Shown here piece after piece: positions 18,237-26,333 of a stretch of 64,000 bases of DNA. This stretch comes from Clostridium kluyveri. GTDB lineage: Bacteria; Bacillota; Clostridia; Clostridiales; Clostridiaceae. Each line of letters begins with the position of its first letter. Position 1 is the stretch's first letter. The DNA lies in contig NZ_CP018335.1 in NCBI RefSeq assembly GCF_001902295.1, positions 310,001 to 374,000 on the forward strand. Direction: 5' to 3'. A program made the translations under genes and the position numbers. The notes beneath the pieces were generated by a model. It saw only the letters and a list, made by a program, of their open reading frames with translations, did no database searches and had not been told where the DNA came from.

Positions 18237-19214
18237 GTGAGTACCATAGACATTAAAATAAATAAGGACAGCAGTGTCCCGCTCTATTTACAAATTAAAA
18301 AACAAATAATAAATTTATTAAAAAGAAATATTTTAAAAGTAGGTGATAAGATGCCTACAGAAAGGGAATTATCTGACAAGCTTAAGGTAAGTAGAAATAC
18401 CATAAGTACAGCTTATAATGAATTAGAACAGGAAGGCATCTTGAGATCCTATCAAGGAAGAGGAACTTTCGTTGAAGGAGAATTGAATGTTTGGAAAATT
18501 CAGAATATAAAACAAAAAATAATAAAATTTATAGATCTTGGATTTGAAGAAGCAGTAAGAATAGGAATGGATGTGGATGAATTTTTAGAAGTTATCACTC
18601 AAAGAGTAAGAGAAAAAAGAGATTTTATGAGTAAGGTGACTGCTATATATGTGGAGTGTAATATTGAACAAGCTGAAATATTTGGAAAACAACTTATGGA
18701 AAATACAGATATGAATATAATTTCTATTACACTTGAGGATATAAGTAAAGGTAGTAATGAAATTAATAAAGCTATAGAAAAAAGTCAGGTTATAATAACT
18801 ACATTTAATCATGTCAGTGAAGTAACTATGTTAGCTAAAAAGTTTCAGAAAGAAATAATAGGAGTGTCAATAAATGTAGACTTAGAGACTATAGTTAAGA
18901 TTGCAAGGTATCCTGAAGAAACCAAATTTGCATTTATTTGTATATCAAATGAATTCATGTTTAAGGCTAGGGGGGCACTTGAAAAGGCTGGACTTCACAA
19001 TATAAATATGCAATTTACCAATACTATGAATAAGCAGGAGCTTTTAAAGATAATAAATAGTTCGGATGTATTAGTAGTATCCCCAGGGAGATATAAAGAT
19101 GTTAAGTCATATGATGTAAATCATAAACATATAATGAAATTTTTATATAATGTAGATGATAATTCTATAAGGGATTTAAAATCAAAAATAATTGAGCTTA
19201 AATACAATAAATGA
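18237..19214 (+). CDS. GntR-family transcriptional regulator
   Basis: A 325-residue regulator with an N-terminal GntR winged helix (VPLYLQIKKQI, GDKMPTERELSDKLKVSRNTISTAYNELEQEGILRSYQGRGTFV; residues about 14-80). The C-terminal effector domain of about 240 residues is not a MocR aminotransferase fold and I do not recognise a ligand. The start is uncertain: GTG 18237 lies inside the GAGGTGA ribosome-binding-like site, while the next in-frame codon at good spacing is ATA 18246. The following mutase-like/hydratase genes are the probable targets. Confidence 0.85.
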   Translation: MSTIDIKINKDSSVPLYLQIKKQIINLLKRNILKVGDKMPTERELSDKLKVSRNTISTAYNELEQEGILRSYQGRGTFVEGELNVWKIQNIKQKIIKFIDLGFEEAVRIGMDVDEFLEVITQRVREKRDFMSKVTAIYVECNIEQAEIFGKQLMENTDMNIISITLEDISKGSNEINKAIEKSQVIITTFNHVSEVTMLAKKFQKEIIGVSINVDLETIVKIARYPEETKFAFICISNEFMFKARGALEKAGLHNINMQFTNTMNKQELLKIINSSDVLVVSPGRYKDVKSYDVNHKHIMKFLYNVDDNSIRDLKSKIIELKYNK

Positions 19215-19282
19215 TAATTTTAAGGATACTTTTATGTATTAAGCAAATATAATTATAATGTAATAGATTTATTAAGTTTAAA

Positions 19283-19299
19283 AGGTCATAGAGTGTAAT
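19283..19299 (+). promoter_or_regulatory. Candidate GntR operator, copy 2
   Basis: AGGTCATAGAGTGTAAT, 27 bp upstream of the start of the glutamate-mutase-E-like gene; 16 of 17 positions match copy 1 at 18053-18069. Its position close to the start suggests it overlaps or lies just downstream of the promoter, which would suit repression. Confidence 0.5.
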
Positions 19300-19325
19300 A
19301 AGTTAAAATATAGAGGGGAATAGGT

Positions 19326-20612
19326 ATGAAATTAAAAAATGAAAAATGGCCGGAAGAATATTTTTTTAAAACTAGAAATAAAATATTAAGTTATAATATT
19401 AAAAGTGCTGTGGATTATTTAAGAAAGGTGCCAGATCATAAAAATTTTTCGAAGAGACTTATGGCAGCAAAAGAGGATTTCATAACTTTAATACAACCAG
19501 GAATGGCTAACATACCAGAGGAACAGCTTGGAGCATTAAAATATTTACAAGATGAAGGCAGACCAGACCTACTTTTGGTCAGTATGCACAATAGCACAGC
19601 GCAAAATGAAAATGATAGCTCTTCAAATTTAAAATACTTTATTGAAGAATGTAAAGAAATATGTGAATCCGTTGATTTGCCTATTCAAGGTATATATAAT
19701 ACTTTTGATTGTAAGCTCCTAGCAGAAATAATTTGTTTATGTGGTTTTACATCTAGTCAAGGAGGAGCAATATCTCATAATATGCTTAATGCAGCAAATA
19801 TACCTATAGAAAAATCTATTCTAGACTGGCAATATTGCGATAGATTAGTCGGATTTTATGAAGAACAGGGTATATCCATAAATAAGGAGACTTTTGGAGT
19901 GGCTAACTATCATGCTTTGATTCCTCCGAGTATTTCAAATGCAGTATCTATAATAGAAGGACTGCTTGCAGCAGAACAAGGTGTTAAGAATATAACCGTA
20001 GGAATAACACAAGGGGGAAATTTGATTCAGGATATAGCATCTATAAAAGCCTTAGAAGAACAGATAGAGGAATATATGAAAGATTATGGATATAAAGATG
20101 TTTATATAACTACATCATTTCATCAAAGTATGTTGAAATCTTCAAAGGATGAAGGGAAGAACTTTGGAATTACATCTGTAGGAACAGTTACAGCAGTTTT
20201 AGCAGGAGCTACAAAGGTTGTAATAAAGACCTCTAAATTAACTAAAGAAGTTAATAGTGCCATAATACGTGCTGCAAAAATGCCAGTAGATATTTTAGGT
20301 GGACAAAGGCTTGCCATGTCCAAGGAATTAGAAACAGAGGTAGTTATAATTAAAGCGGAAGTAAAGTGTATATTAGACAAGGTTTTAGAATTGGGAAGGG
20401 GAGATCTAGCTGTAGGAGTGGTAAAAGCTTTTGAAAATGGGGTCATAGATATTCCTGTGGCTTCTGATAGACATTATAATAAAGATGGAAGAATGACTTC
20501 TGCCAGAGATAACACAGGAGCAATAAGGTATATGAGATTTGGTAATATACCTTTTACACAAGAACTAAAAAATTTTAATAAGAGAAAGATGGAAGGTAAA
20601 AATAAATTTTAA
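19326..20612 (+). CDS. Glutamate mutase epsilon-subunit-like protein with altered substrate site
   Basis: Clear homologue of the TIM-barrel E subunit of coenzyme-B12-dependent glutamate mutase: long shared stretches include KSILDWQYCDRLVGFYEEQG, AEQGVKNITVG and SKELETEVVIIKAE. At 428 residues it lacks about 50 residues at the C-terminus compared with the C. cochlearium enzyme as I remember it. Every substrate contact I can place is changed: Arg66 to G59, Arg100 to A92, Arg149 to I123, Glu171 to Q145, Tyr177 to H151, Tyr181 to N155. No cobalamin-binding S subunit and no GlmL activator is adjacent. It is therefore unlikely to be a glutamate mutase; the true role is unknown. It is followed 41 bp later by a hydratase alpha subunit. 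Confidence 0.8.
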   Translation: MKLKNEKWPEEYFFKTRNKILSYNIKSAVDYLRKVPDHKNFSKRLMAAKEDFITLIQPGMANIPEEQLGALKYLQDEGRPDLLLVSMHNSTAQNENDSSSNLKYFIEECKEICESVDLPIQGIYNTFDCKLLAEIICLCGFTSSQGGAISHNMLNAANIPIEKSILDWQYCDRLVGFYEEQGISINKETFGVANYHALIPPSISNAVSIIEGLLAAEQGVKNITVGITQGGNLIQDIASIKALEEQIEEYMKDYGYKDVYITTSFHQSMLKSSKDEGKNFGITSVGTVTAVLAGATKVVIKTSKLTKEVNSAIIRAAKMPVDILGGQRLAMSKELETEVVIIKAEVKCILDKVLELGRGDLAVGVVKAFENGVIDIPVASDRHYNKDGRMTSARDNTGAIRYMRFGNIPFTQELKNFNKRKMEGKNKF

Positions 20613-20653
20613 AATAATCTGATCAACATATTAAGGGGGAACAGTGTTAAATT

Positions 20654-21496
20654 ATGAGAGAGATACATATATCTGATATAGTAAAAGCTGTAAGGAAACT
20701 TTGCATAGATGCCAACTATTATCTTCCAGATGATGTTAAAGAAGAAATAAAAAAGTATGCAGAAGAAGAAAATTGGCCTATGGCAAAAGATATTCTGTAT
20801 AAGATACTTAAGAATGTAAATATATGCAATAATGAAAATGTACCTATGTGTCAGGATACAGGAATGGCCTGTGTGTTTATAAAAATTGGGCAGGATGTTC
20901 ACGTAGTGGGTGGAAGTATAGAAGATGCTGTAAATGAAGGAGTCAGGCAGGGATATATAGAAGGGTACTTAAGAAAGTCCATAGTTTGCGATCCTTTAAA
21001 TAGGATAAATACTAGAGATAATACTCCAGCAGTAATATGTTATGAAATAGTTGCAGGAGATAAATTTAATATAACAGTGGCTCCCAAAGGATTTGGCTCG
21101 GAAAATATGAGTCAGATTAAAATGTTAAAACCAGCAGATGGAATAGAGGGAGTCAAGGATTTTATAGTAGATGTGGTGAAAGAGGCGGGAGCCAACCCCT
21201 GTCCCCCTATAGTGGTTGGCGTAGGTATAGGAGGTACCTTTGACAAGGCTGCCAATCTTGCTAAAAAAGCACTTGTAAGACCTTTGTCTTTAAGAAATAA
21301 AAATAAATTTTATAAAGATTTAGAAGAAGAGCTTTTAGTTAAAATAAATTCTCTTGGAATAGGTCCTCAGGGATTTGGAGGTAAAACTACAGCTCTTGCA
21401 GTAAATATAGAAACTTATCCCACACATATAGCGGGATTACCTGTGGCAGTAAATATAAATTGTCATGTTACAAGACATAAAGAAATGGAATTATAA
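20654..21496 (+). CDS. Class I fumarase / mesaconase-type hydratase, alpha subunit
   Basis: N-terminal half of an iron-sulfur hydro-lyase of the FumA/TtdA type (280 residues). Visible cluster-ligand candidates are Cys in PMCQDTGMACVF, NPCPPIVVGVGIGG and the late NINCHVTRH segment. Such enzymes hydrate fumarate, mesaconate or dehydrate L-tartrate; the sequence alone does not decide. Next to a glutamate-mutase relative and a CitX-like protein, mesaconase is an attractive reading. GGGGGA precedes the ATG region and the beta subunit follows. Confidence 0.9.
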   Translation: MREIHISDIVKAVRKLCIDANYYLPDDVKEEIKKYAEEENWPMAKDILYKILKNVNICNNENVPMCQDTGMACVFIKIGQDVHVVGGSIEDAVNEGVRQGYIEGYLRKSIVCDPLNRINTRDNTPAVICYEIVAGDKFNITVAPKGFGSENMSQIKMLKPADGIEGVKDFIVDVVKEAGANPCPPIVVGVGIGGTFDKAANLAKKALVRPLSLRNKNKFYKDLEEELLVKINSLGIGPQGFGGKTTALAVNIETYPTHIAGLPVAVNINCHVTRHKEMEL

Positions 21497-21548
21497 TATT
21501 TAGTGATGATAGGAGTTGAAAAAGTCGTTCAGTTGACGATGGGTATAG

Positions 21549-22115
21549 ATGGAAAAAAATATTACATGTCCTTTAACAGAGGAAAAAGTTAAAAATTTGA
21601 AAGTGGGAGACAGTGTGTTAATATCTGGAACTATATATACTGCTAGGGATGCTGCCCATAAAAGATTGATAAAATTAATAGAGGAAGGTAAAGAGCTTCC
21701 TATAAATATAAAAGATTCCATAATATATTATGCAGGACCTACTCCTGAAAAACCAGGTAATATTATAGGGTCTGTAGGTCCAACCACTAGTTATAGGATG
21801 GATTCTTTTACACCTATGTTATTAGACAAAGGGTTAAGGGGAATGATAGGAAAAGGTCTTAGGTCAAAAGAGGTTATAGAATCTATAAAAAAGAATAGAG
21901 GCATTTATTTTGCTGCTATAGGAGGTGCGGCAGCAATTATAGCAAAATGTGTAAAAAAAGTGGAGATAGTAGCCTATGAAGATTTGGATTCAGAAGCTAT
22001 AAGAAAATTGGAAGTAAAAGATTTTCCTGTAATTGTAGTGATAGATTCAGAAGGAAATAATTTATATGAGATAGGGAAAAAAAATTACTTAAACTTTAGT
22101 AGTTCTGAAATTTAA
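21549..22115 (+). CDS. Class I fumarase / mesaconase-type hydratase, beta subunit
   Basis: C-terminal subunit (188 residues) of the same two-subunit hydro-lyase, with GPTTSYRMDSFTPMLLDKGLRGMIGKG and FAAIGGAAAIIAKCVK typical of FumB/TtdB. An in-frame TAG lies immediately before the ATG, so this is the earliest start. The nearest good Shine-Dalgarno (AGGAG, 21511-21515) is 33 nt away, with a small hairpin at 21525-21539 between. Confidence 0.9.
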   Translation: MEKNITCPLTEEKVKNLKVGDSVLISGTIYTARDAAHKRLIKLIEEGKELPINIKDSIIYYAGPTPEKPGNIIGSVGPTTSYRMDSFTPMLLDKGLRGMIGKGLRSKEVIESIKKNRGIYFAAIGGAAAIIAKCVKKVEIVAYEDLDSEAIRKLEVKDFPVIVVIDSEGNNLYEIGKKNYLNFSSSEI

Positions 22116-22181
22116 AATTTCAACATACGTAAAAAATACAATGGAATCTTAAAAAAATTCTGCCTATTTACGACATAAAGC

Positions 22182-22210
22182 TTGTAGAGATCCAACGAAA
22201 AAAGTATAAT
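22182..22210 (+). promoter_or_regulatory. Predicted sigma-A promoter for the CitX-like gene
   Basis: TTGTAG (22182-22187), 17-bp spacer, TATAAT (22205-22210). It lies between the hydratase beta gene and the CitX-like gene, so the latter may be expressed independently of the GntR-linked unit. Confidence 0.6.
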
Positions 22211-22290
22211 TATGAGTATACTACTAAGTCTTAAAATTTAGAAAAGGAGGTTAAGAATATATAAGAATTAACAATTCTTATTGGTGTATT

Positions 22291-22986
22291 ATGGGTATTG
22301 ATTTAACTGTAAATGATTTTAATGCTAAAGGTGGCATAAATAAAGGGCAAAATGATGATAATATAAATAAAAATGAAGTTGATAGTGATGTAGAGGGAGA
22401 ACTTATTAAATCCATATATGTAAATTGTATTTCAGAAAATTATAATGGAATAGATGCAATTATAGATAAAGAATATACTAGAGATGATATTATTAAAGAT
22501 AAAAAAGAAAGAGAATGTAGGAGAAAATGGCTTATAAAGGATTATTTGGCACCTCTGCTCTCTATGAAAGTTAACTATCCAGGAATTTGTAAGAATAATT
22601 GTGTAAGCTTTGGAATAATGAAGATATTTTGCAGTTTGATAATTGATGAATTTAAAGATAGAATAATGTATAAAGATTTACAAGTAACAAGTGAAGGTCC
22701 TATACTAACCCTAGTTATTAATGGGGATGTCTGTAGTATAAAGAGAAGGGTTATTGGTATAGAAGAAAATCACATCTTGGGAAAATATATTGATATAGAA
22801 GTATATAATAGTGATGGAACTAAGGTTAGCAGAAAGAATCTTGGATTTAAACCTAAGAAATGCTATATGTGTGATGAAGAACTTTCAGATTGCATAAATG
22901 ATAAAAGGCATGATGTAAATGAAATGAAACAGTGTATAAAAAATGAACTTGATAAGTATTTAAGGAACAATGAATTTAAAAATTAA
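22291..22986 (+). CDS. citX: CitX-like holo-citrate/citramalate lyase synthase
   Basis: CitX transfers the phosphoribosyl-dephospho-CoA prosthetic group to the acyl carrier subunit of citrate lyase; citramalate lyase uses the same group. Residues about 75-220 follow the family: RRKWLI, LSMKVNYPGICK, SEGP, IGIEENHILGKYIDIEVYN, KVSRKNLGFKPKKCYMCDEELSDC and a late H..NEM. The HPLGR motif of known members reads HILGK here. About 60 extra N-terminal residues are Asn/Asp-rich. The ATG is 40 nt from AAAAGGAGG, with a perfect 8-bp hairpin (22262-22280) between. No lyase subunits or citC/citG occur in the window. Confidence 0.72.
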   Translation: MGIDLTVNDFNAKGGINKGQNDDNINKNEVDSDVEGELIKSIYVNCISENYNGIDAIIDKEYTRDDIIKDKKERECRRKWLIKDYLAPLLSMKVNYPGICKNNCVSFGIMKIFCSLIIDEFKDRIMYKDLQVTSEGPILTLVINGDVCSIKRRVIGIEENHILGKYIDIEVYNSDGTKVSRKNLGFKPKKCYMCDEELSDCINDKRHDVNEMKQCIKNELDKYLRNNEFKN

Positions 22987-23081
22987 GTCATGTGGAAAAT
23001 TTAATTTTTAAGTAAATGATTTAGTCTTTCAGGCAGATTTTTCTGAAGGGCTAAATTAAAGCTGTTTAGGAGGAAATATAA
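22987..23081 (+). other. Hairpin between citX-like gene and TPR gene
   Basis: A 13-bp imperfect stem (23020-23032 with 23043-23055, two G-U pairs) lies here. It lacks a following T-run, so I do not call it an intrinsic terminator. Confidence 0.45.
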
Positions 23082-23795
23082 ATGGCTTTTAATAGAAAAA
23101 AAACTATAAATTCCAATCCACCTAGTAAAAATACATTGAAGATAAAAGGTATAATATTTTGTATTTTGTGTATTATGGCGGGAGTTTTAATAATCAAAGT
23201 TTATTACGATAATAGATATAAGAACAGCAATAAAGATTCACAAAATATCACCACAGAGAATTCAGTCATAAAAAAAGCAGATACCAGTCAGACTGAAAGT
23301 GAAAATAACAGAAAATTGGAACAAAAATATAAAGAAGTGGAAAAGTCTTTTAGTAATAAACAGTATGTAGATACTATAGCTAAAGCAGATGAAATAATCC
23401 GTGAAGATAATACATTTTATAAGGCTTATAATATAAAAGGAATAGCATTATGTTATAGCAACAATTATGAAGAAGGAATGAATAATATAGATAAATCTCT
23501 TAATTTAAATCCTGATTTTGGATATGCAAGGTTTAATAAAGCTCTTGCCTATGAACTTTATGGAAAATATGAAGAAGCCCTTAATTGGTATGATAAAGCC
23601 TTAGAAGTAGAAAATTATATATGGAGTTATTATGGCAAAGCAAGTATATATGGAAGGCGTGGAGATGTTTCAGATACAGTAAAATTTCTAAAAATAGCTA
23701 TAGATATGTCCCCGGATATTAAGGAAATAGCCAGAGAAGAAGAAGATTTTAATCCTGTGAAAGATTCACAAGAATTTCAGGATTTAGTAGAATAG
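23082..23795 (+). CDS. Membrane-anchored tetratricopeptide-repeat protein
   Basis: A 237-residue protein with a short basic N-terminus, one membrane segment (about residues 21-42) and an extracytoplasmic part. A coiled/charged linker leads to TPR-like repeats at about 95-205 (YKAYNIKGIALCYSNNYEEGM, YARFNKALAYELYGKYEEAL, WSYYGKASIYGRRGD). No catalytic motif is seen; a protein-interaction role is likely. AGGAGG precedes the ATG and ptsI follows after 40 bp. Confidence 0.85.
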   Translation: MAFNRKKTINSNPPSKNTLKIKGIIFCILCIMAGVLIIKVYYDNRYKNSNKDSQNITTENSVIKKADTSQTESENNRKLEQKYKEVEKSFSNKQYVDTIAKADEIIREDNTFYKAYNIKGIALCYSNNYEEGMNNIDKSLNLNPDFGYARFNKALAYELYGKYEEALNWYDKALEVENYIWSYYGKASIYGRRGDVSDTVKFLKIAIDMSPDIKEIAREEEDFNPVKDSQEFQDLVE

Positions 23796-23835
23796 CATAT
23801 CTGTTTTATATAACATAATCTCAGGAGGAAAATAA

Positions 23836-25452
23836 ATGAAGAAAGGTATACCAGCTTCTAAAGGTTATGCAATAGGTAGGATAGTTATAAAAGAAGAAAG
23901 TGGATTAAAAATTGAAAATACATATGTGTCAAATGTATCAGAAGAAAAAGCAAGATTTGAACGAGCATTGATTTTATCTAAAAAACAGCTTGAAAAAATA
24001 AAAACAAAAACTAAACATCAGTTGGGAAAGGGTAAAGCAGAAGTGTTTGAGAGTCACATTATGCTTTTAGAGGATATAGAATTTGCAGGGGCAATAGAAT
24101 TAAAAATAGAAAAAGAACATATAAATGCAGAAAAAGCCGTTTATGATATAGTAAATTTGTATATGGAAACTTTCAAACTTATGAAAGATGAATATATAAG
24201 AGAGAGAGCAATGGATATAAAAGATGTAGGTGATAGAATACTTTCCAATCTAACAGGAAATATAACATCCTTAGGAAATTTGAGTAGTAATACAGTAATT
24301 GCAGCTCACGATCTAACACCATCAGATACAGTTCAGTTGGACAAAAATAAAGTAATAGCTTTTATTACGGATCTTGGTGGAAAGACTTCTCATAGTGTTA
24401 TTATGGCGAAAGCCTTCCAAATACCAGCGGTAGTAGGTATGAAGGATATAACAAGTTATGTTAAAAATGGAGATTTGGTTATTGTAGATGGTGTAGAAGG
24501 GATAGTCATGGTAAACCCCAGCAAAGAATTAGTGGAAAAGTATAAAATTAAAATAGAAGAATATGGTATAGAAAAAGAAAAACTTAAAAGTATAATAAAT
24601 TTAAAGACAGTTACAAAATCAGGAAAGCAGATAAAACTTTTAGGAAATATAGAGAGATGTGAGGATGTAGAGCAGGTCATAAAAAATGGTGGAGATGGTA
24701 TAGGACTTTTTAGAACTGAATTTTTATATATGGATAGAGATGCTATGCCGCAGGAAGATGAGCAGTTTGAAGCATATAAGTATGTGCTTGAGAAGATGAA
24801 AAATAAGCCTGTAGTTATAAGAACGTTGGATATAGGTGGAGATAAAAAATTACCATACTTTCCTATGGAGGAAGAATGCAATCCTTTTTTGGGTTACAGA
24901 TCCATTAGAATATGTCTTGATAGAAAGGATATATTTAAAGTTCAACTTAGAGCTCTTTTAAGGGCGTCAGTTTTTGGGAATTTAAAAATAATGTTTCCTA
25001 TGATAAGTTCTGTAGGAGAATTTTTACAAGCTAAAGAAGTATTAAAAGAATGCATGGAAGAACTTGCTTTAGAAAAAAGGGAATTTAATAGGGAACTACA
25101 AGTTGGAATAATGGTGGAAGTACCTGCTGCGGCCATAAATGCAGATGAAATGGCCAAATATGCAGATTTTTTTAGTATTGGAACTAATGATTTAATACAA
25201 TATACTCTAGCTGTAGACAGAGTAAATGAAAAGGTAGCCTATCTCTATGATCCAATGCACCCAGCAGTGTTATCTCTTATAAAGACCACCATAGAAGCTG
25301 CACATAAAAATAAAAAATTATGCAGTATGTGTGGAGAAATGGCATCAGATGAGAATGCAATTAAATATTTAGTAGAATGTGAATTAGATGAATTTTCCAT
25401 GAGCCCTCAATCTATATTAAAAATAAAGCAATTTATTAAAAGTTATTGTTAA
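23836..25452 (+). CDS. ptsI: PTS phosphoenolpyruvate-protein phosphotransferase (enzyme I)
   Basis: Enzyme I takes phosphate from PEP and passes it to HPr. The 538-residue product is slightly short for the family but complete. The phosphohistidine is H186 in LGGKTSHSVIMAK; the PEP-binding barrel has VVIRTLDIGGDKKLPYF, FRTEFLYM and the active-site cysteine in SMCGEMAS. No ptsH is adjacent; here it lies between two TPR-protein genes and a lipoprotein gene. Confidence 0.96.
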   Translation: MKKGIPASKGYAIGRIVIKEESGLKIENTYVSNVSEEKARFERALILSKKQLEKIKTKTKHQLGKGKAEVFESHIMLLEDIEFAGAIELKIEKEHINAEKAVYDIVNLYMETFKLMKDEYIRERAMDIKDVGDRILSNLTGNITSLGNLSSNTVIAAHDLTPSDTVQLDKNKVIAFITDLGGKTSHSVIMAKAFQIPAVVGMKDITSYVKNGDLVIVDGVEGIVMVNPSKELVEKYKIKIEEYGIEKEKLKSIINLKTVTKSGKQIKLLGNIERCEDVEQVIKNGGDGIGLFRTEFLYMDRDAMPQEDEQFEAYKYVLEKMKNKPVVIRTLDIGGDKKLPYFPMEEECNPFLGYRSIRICLDRKDIFKVQLRALLRASVFGNLKIMFPMISSVGEFLQAKEVLKECMEELALEKREFNRELQVGIMVEVPAAAINADEMAKYADFFSIGTNDLIQYTLAVDRVNEKVAYLYDPMHPAVLSLIKTTIEAAHKNKKLCSMCGEMASDENAIKYLVECELDEFSMSPQSILKIKQFIKSYC

Positions 25453-25556
25453 AAGTAGAGTTGGCATAGTTTTTAGCAGGAAAATATTATGATATAATTT
25501 AGTTAAGATATATGATAGGAATAATACCAGAGATTATATAAAAGGGGGATTACACG

Positions 25557-26333
25557 ATGAAATTTAAAAAAGTGAATTTTCTAATATGCTTGTCTTTGAT
25601 GGTTTTAGCTTTATCATTTACAGCTTGTTCTTCTGATAAAAATACTTCTTCTAATAAGGTAAATACTAATACTTCTTCTAATAACAATGATAAAAAGGTA
25701 AACTCAGATACCGCAGCTGTTGATACTAAGGATAAAGATAATGAACAAACAACACAAAATAATGGTTCTTCCTCAAGTGGTACTAAAAATACAAGTGGAA
25801 TAAATTTTATAAAAAAACAATTGGATAGTAGTACGGAAATAACCTTTAATACTGATTGGAAAAATTCAGAAGATGGAAGTTATAGTGCTTGTATAGAGGG
25901 TAAGGGCAGTGAAGCCTTAGAAGAAGGTGTAGGAAAAATAATAATAAAAAGCGGACAAAATCTTTATAGTTATGAAATAGAGAATAATACTCAAATATCA
26001 CCTAAATATGTAGAATGGGCTGATGGAAAAAACCTATTTGTAGTCGTAGCATCTTCCCATGGAACACTAGCAAAAGGGGGAGATTTGTATATGCTTAATG
26101 TAAATACAGGAGAAGTTTCACTTTTAATAAAGGATTCAAGTAAAAAACAACAGATAATGTCTGTACAAAAAGATGGAAATAATATAAATTTGAAAGTGAA
26201 TATCTATGATGATGATGCATATAATGAATCTCATGTAGAAGATTGGGTTATTACTTCCTTTAATACAAGCTTAAGCGGTAAGATAGAAGTTAAAAATTCT
26301 GATGGGAAAGTAGTATATAAGATAAATGAATAA
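25557..26333 (+). CDS. Predicted lipoprotein of unknown function
   Basis: A 258-residue protein with a lipoprotein signal (hydrophobic core then SFTAC, lipidation at C24), a Ser/Asn/Asp/Lys-rich low-complexity linker (about 25-80) and a C-terminal folded region that I do not recognise. It overlaps the next gene by 8 nt, implying coupled translation with the TPR protein. A TGATATAAT extended -10-like element lies at about 25490-25498. Confidence 0.8.
   Translation: MKFKKVNFLICLSLMVLALSFTACSSDKNTSSNKVNTNTSSNNNDKKVNSDTAAVDTKDKDNEQTTQNNGSSSSGTKNTSGINFIKKQLDSSTEITFNTDWKNSEDGSYSACIEGKGSEALEEGVGKIIIKSGQNLYSYEIENNTQISPKYVEWADGKNLFVVVASSHGTLAKGGDLYMLNVNTGEVSLLIKDSSKKQQIMSVQKDGNNINLKVNIYDDDAYNESHVEDWVITSFNTSLSGKIEVKNSDGKVVYKINE

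Noticed and set aside
19326..20612. Plain annotation as glutamate mutase subunit E
   Set aside because: The substrate-binding residues are all replaced and the partner S subunit is not adjacent, so the enzyme name would mislead.
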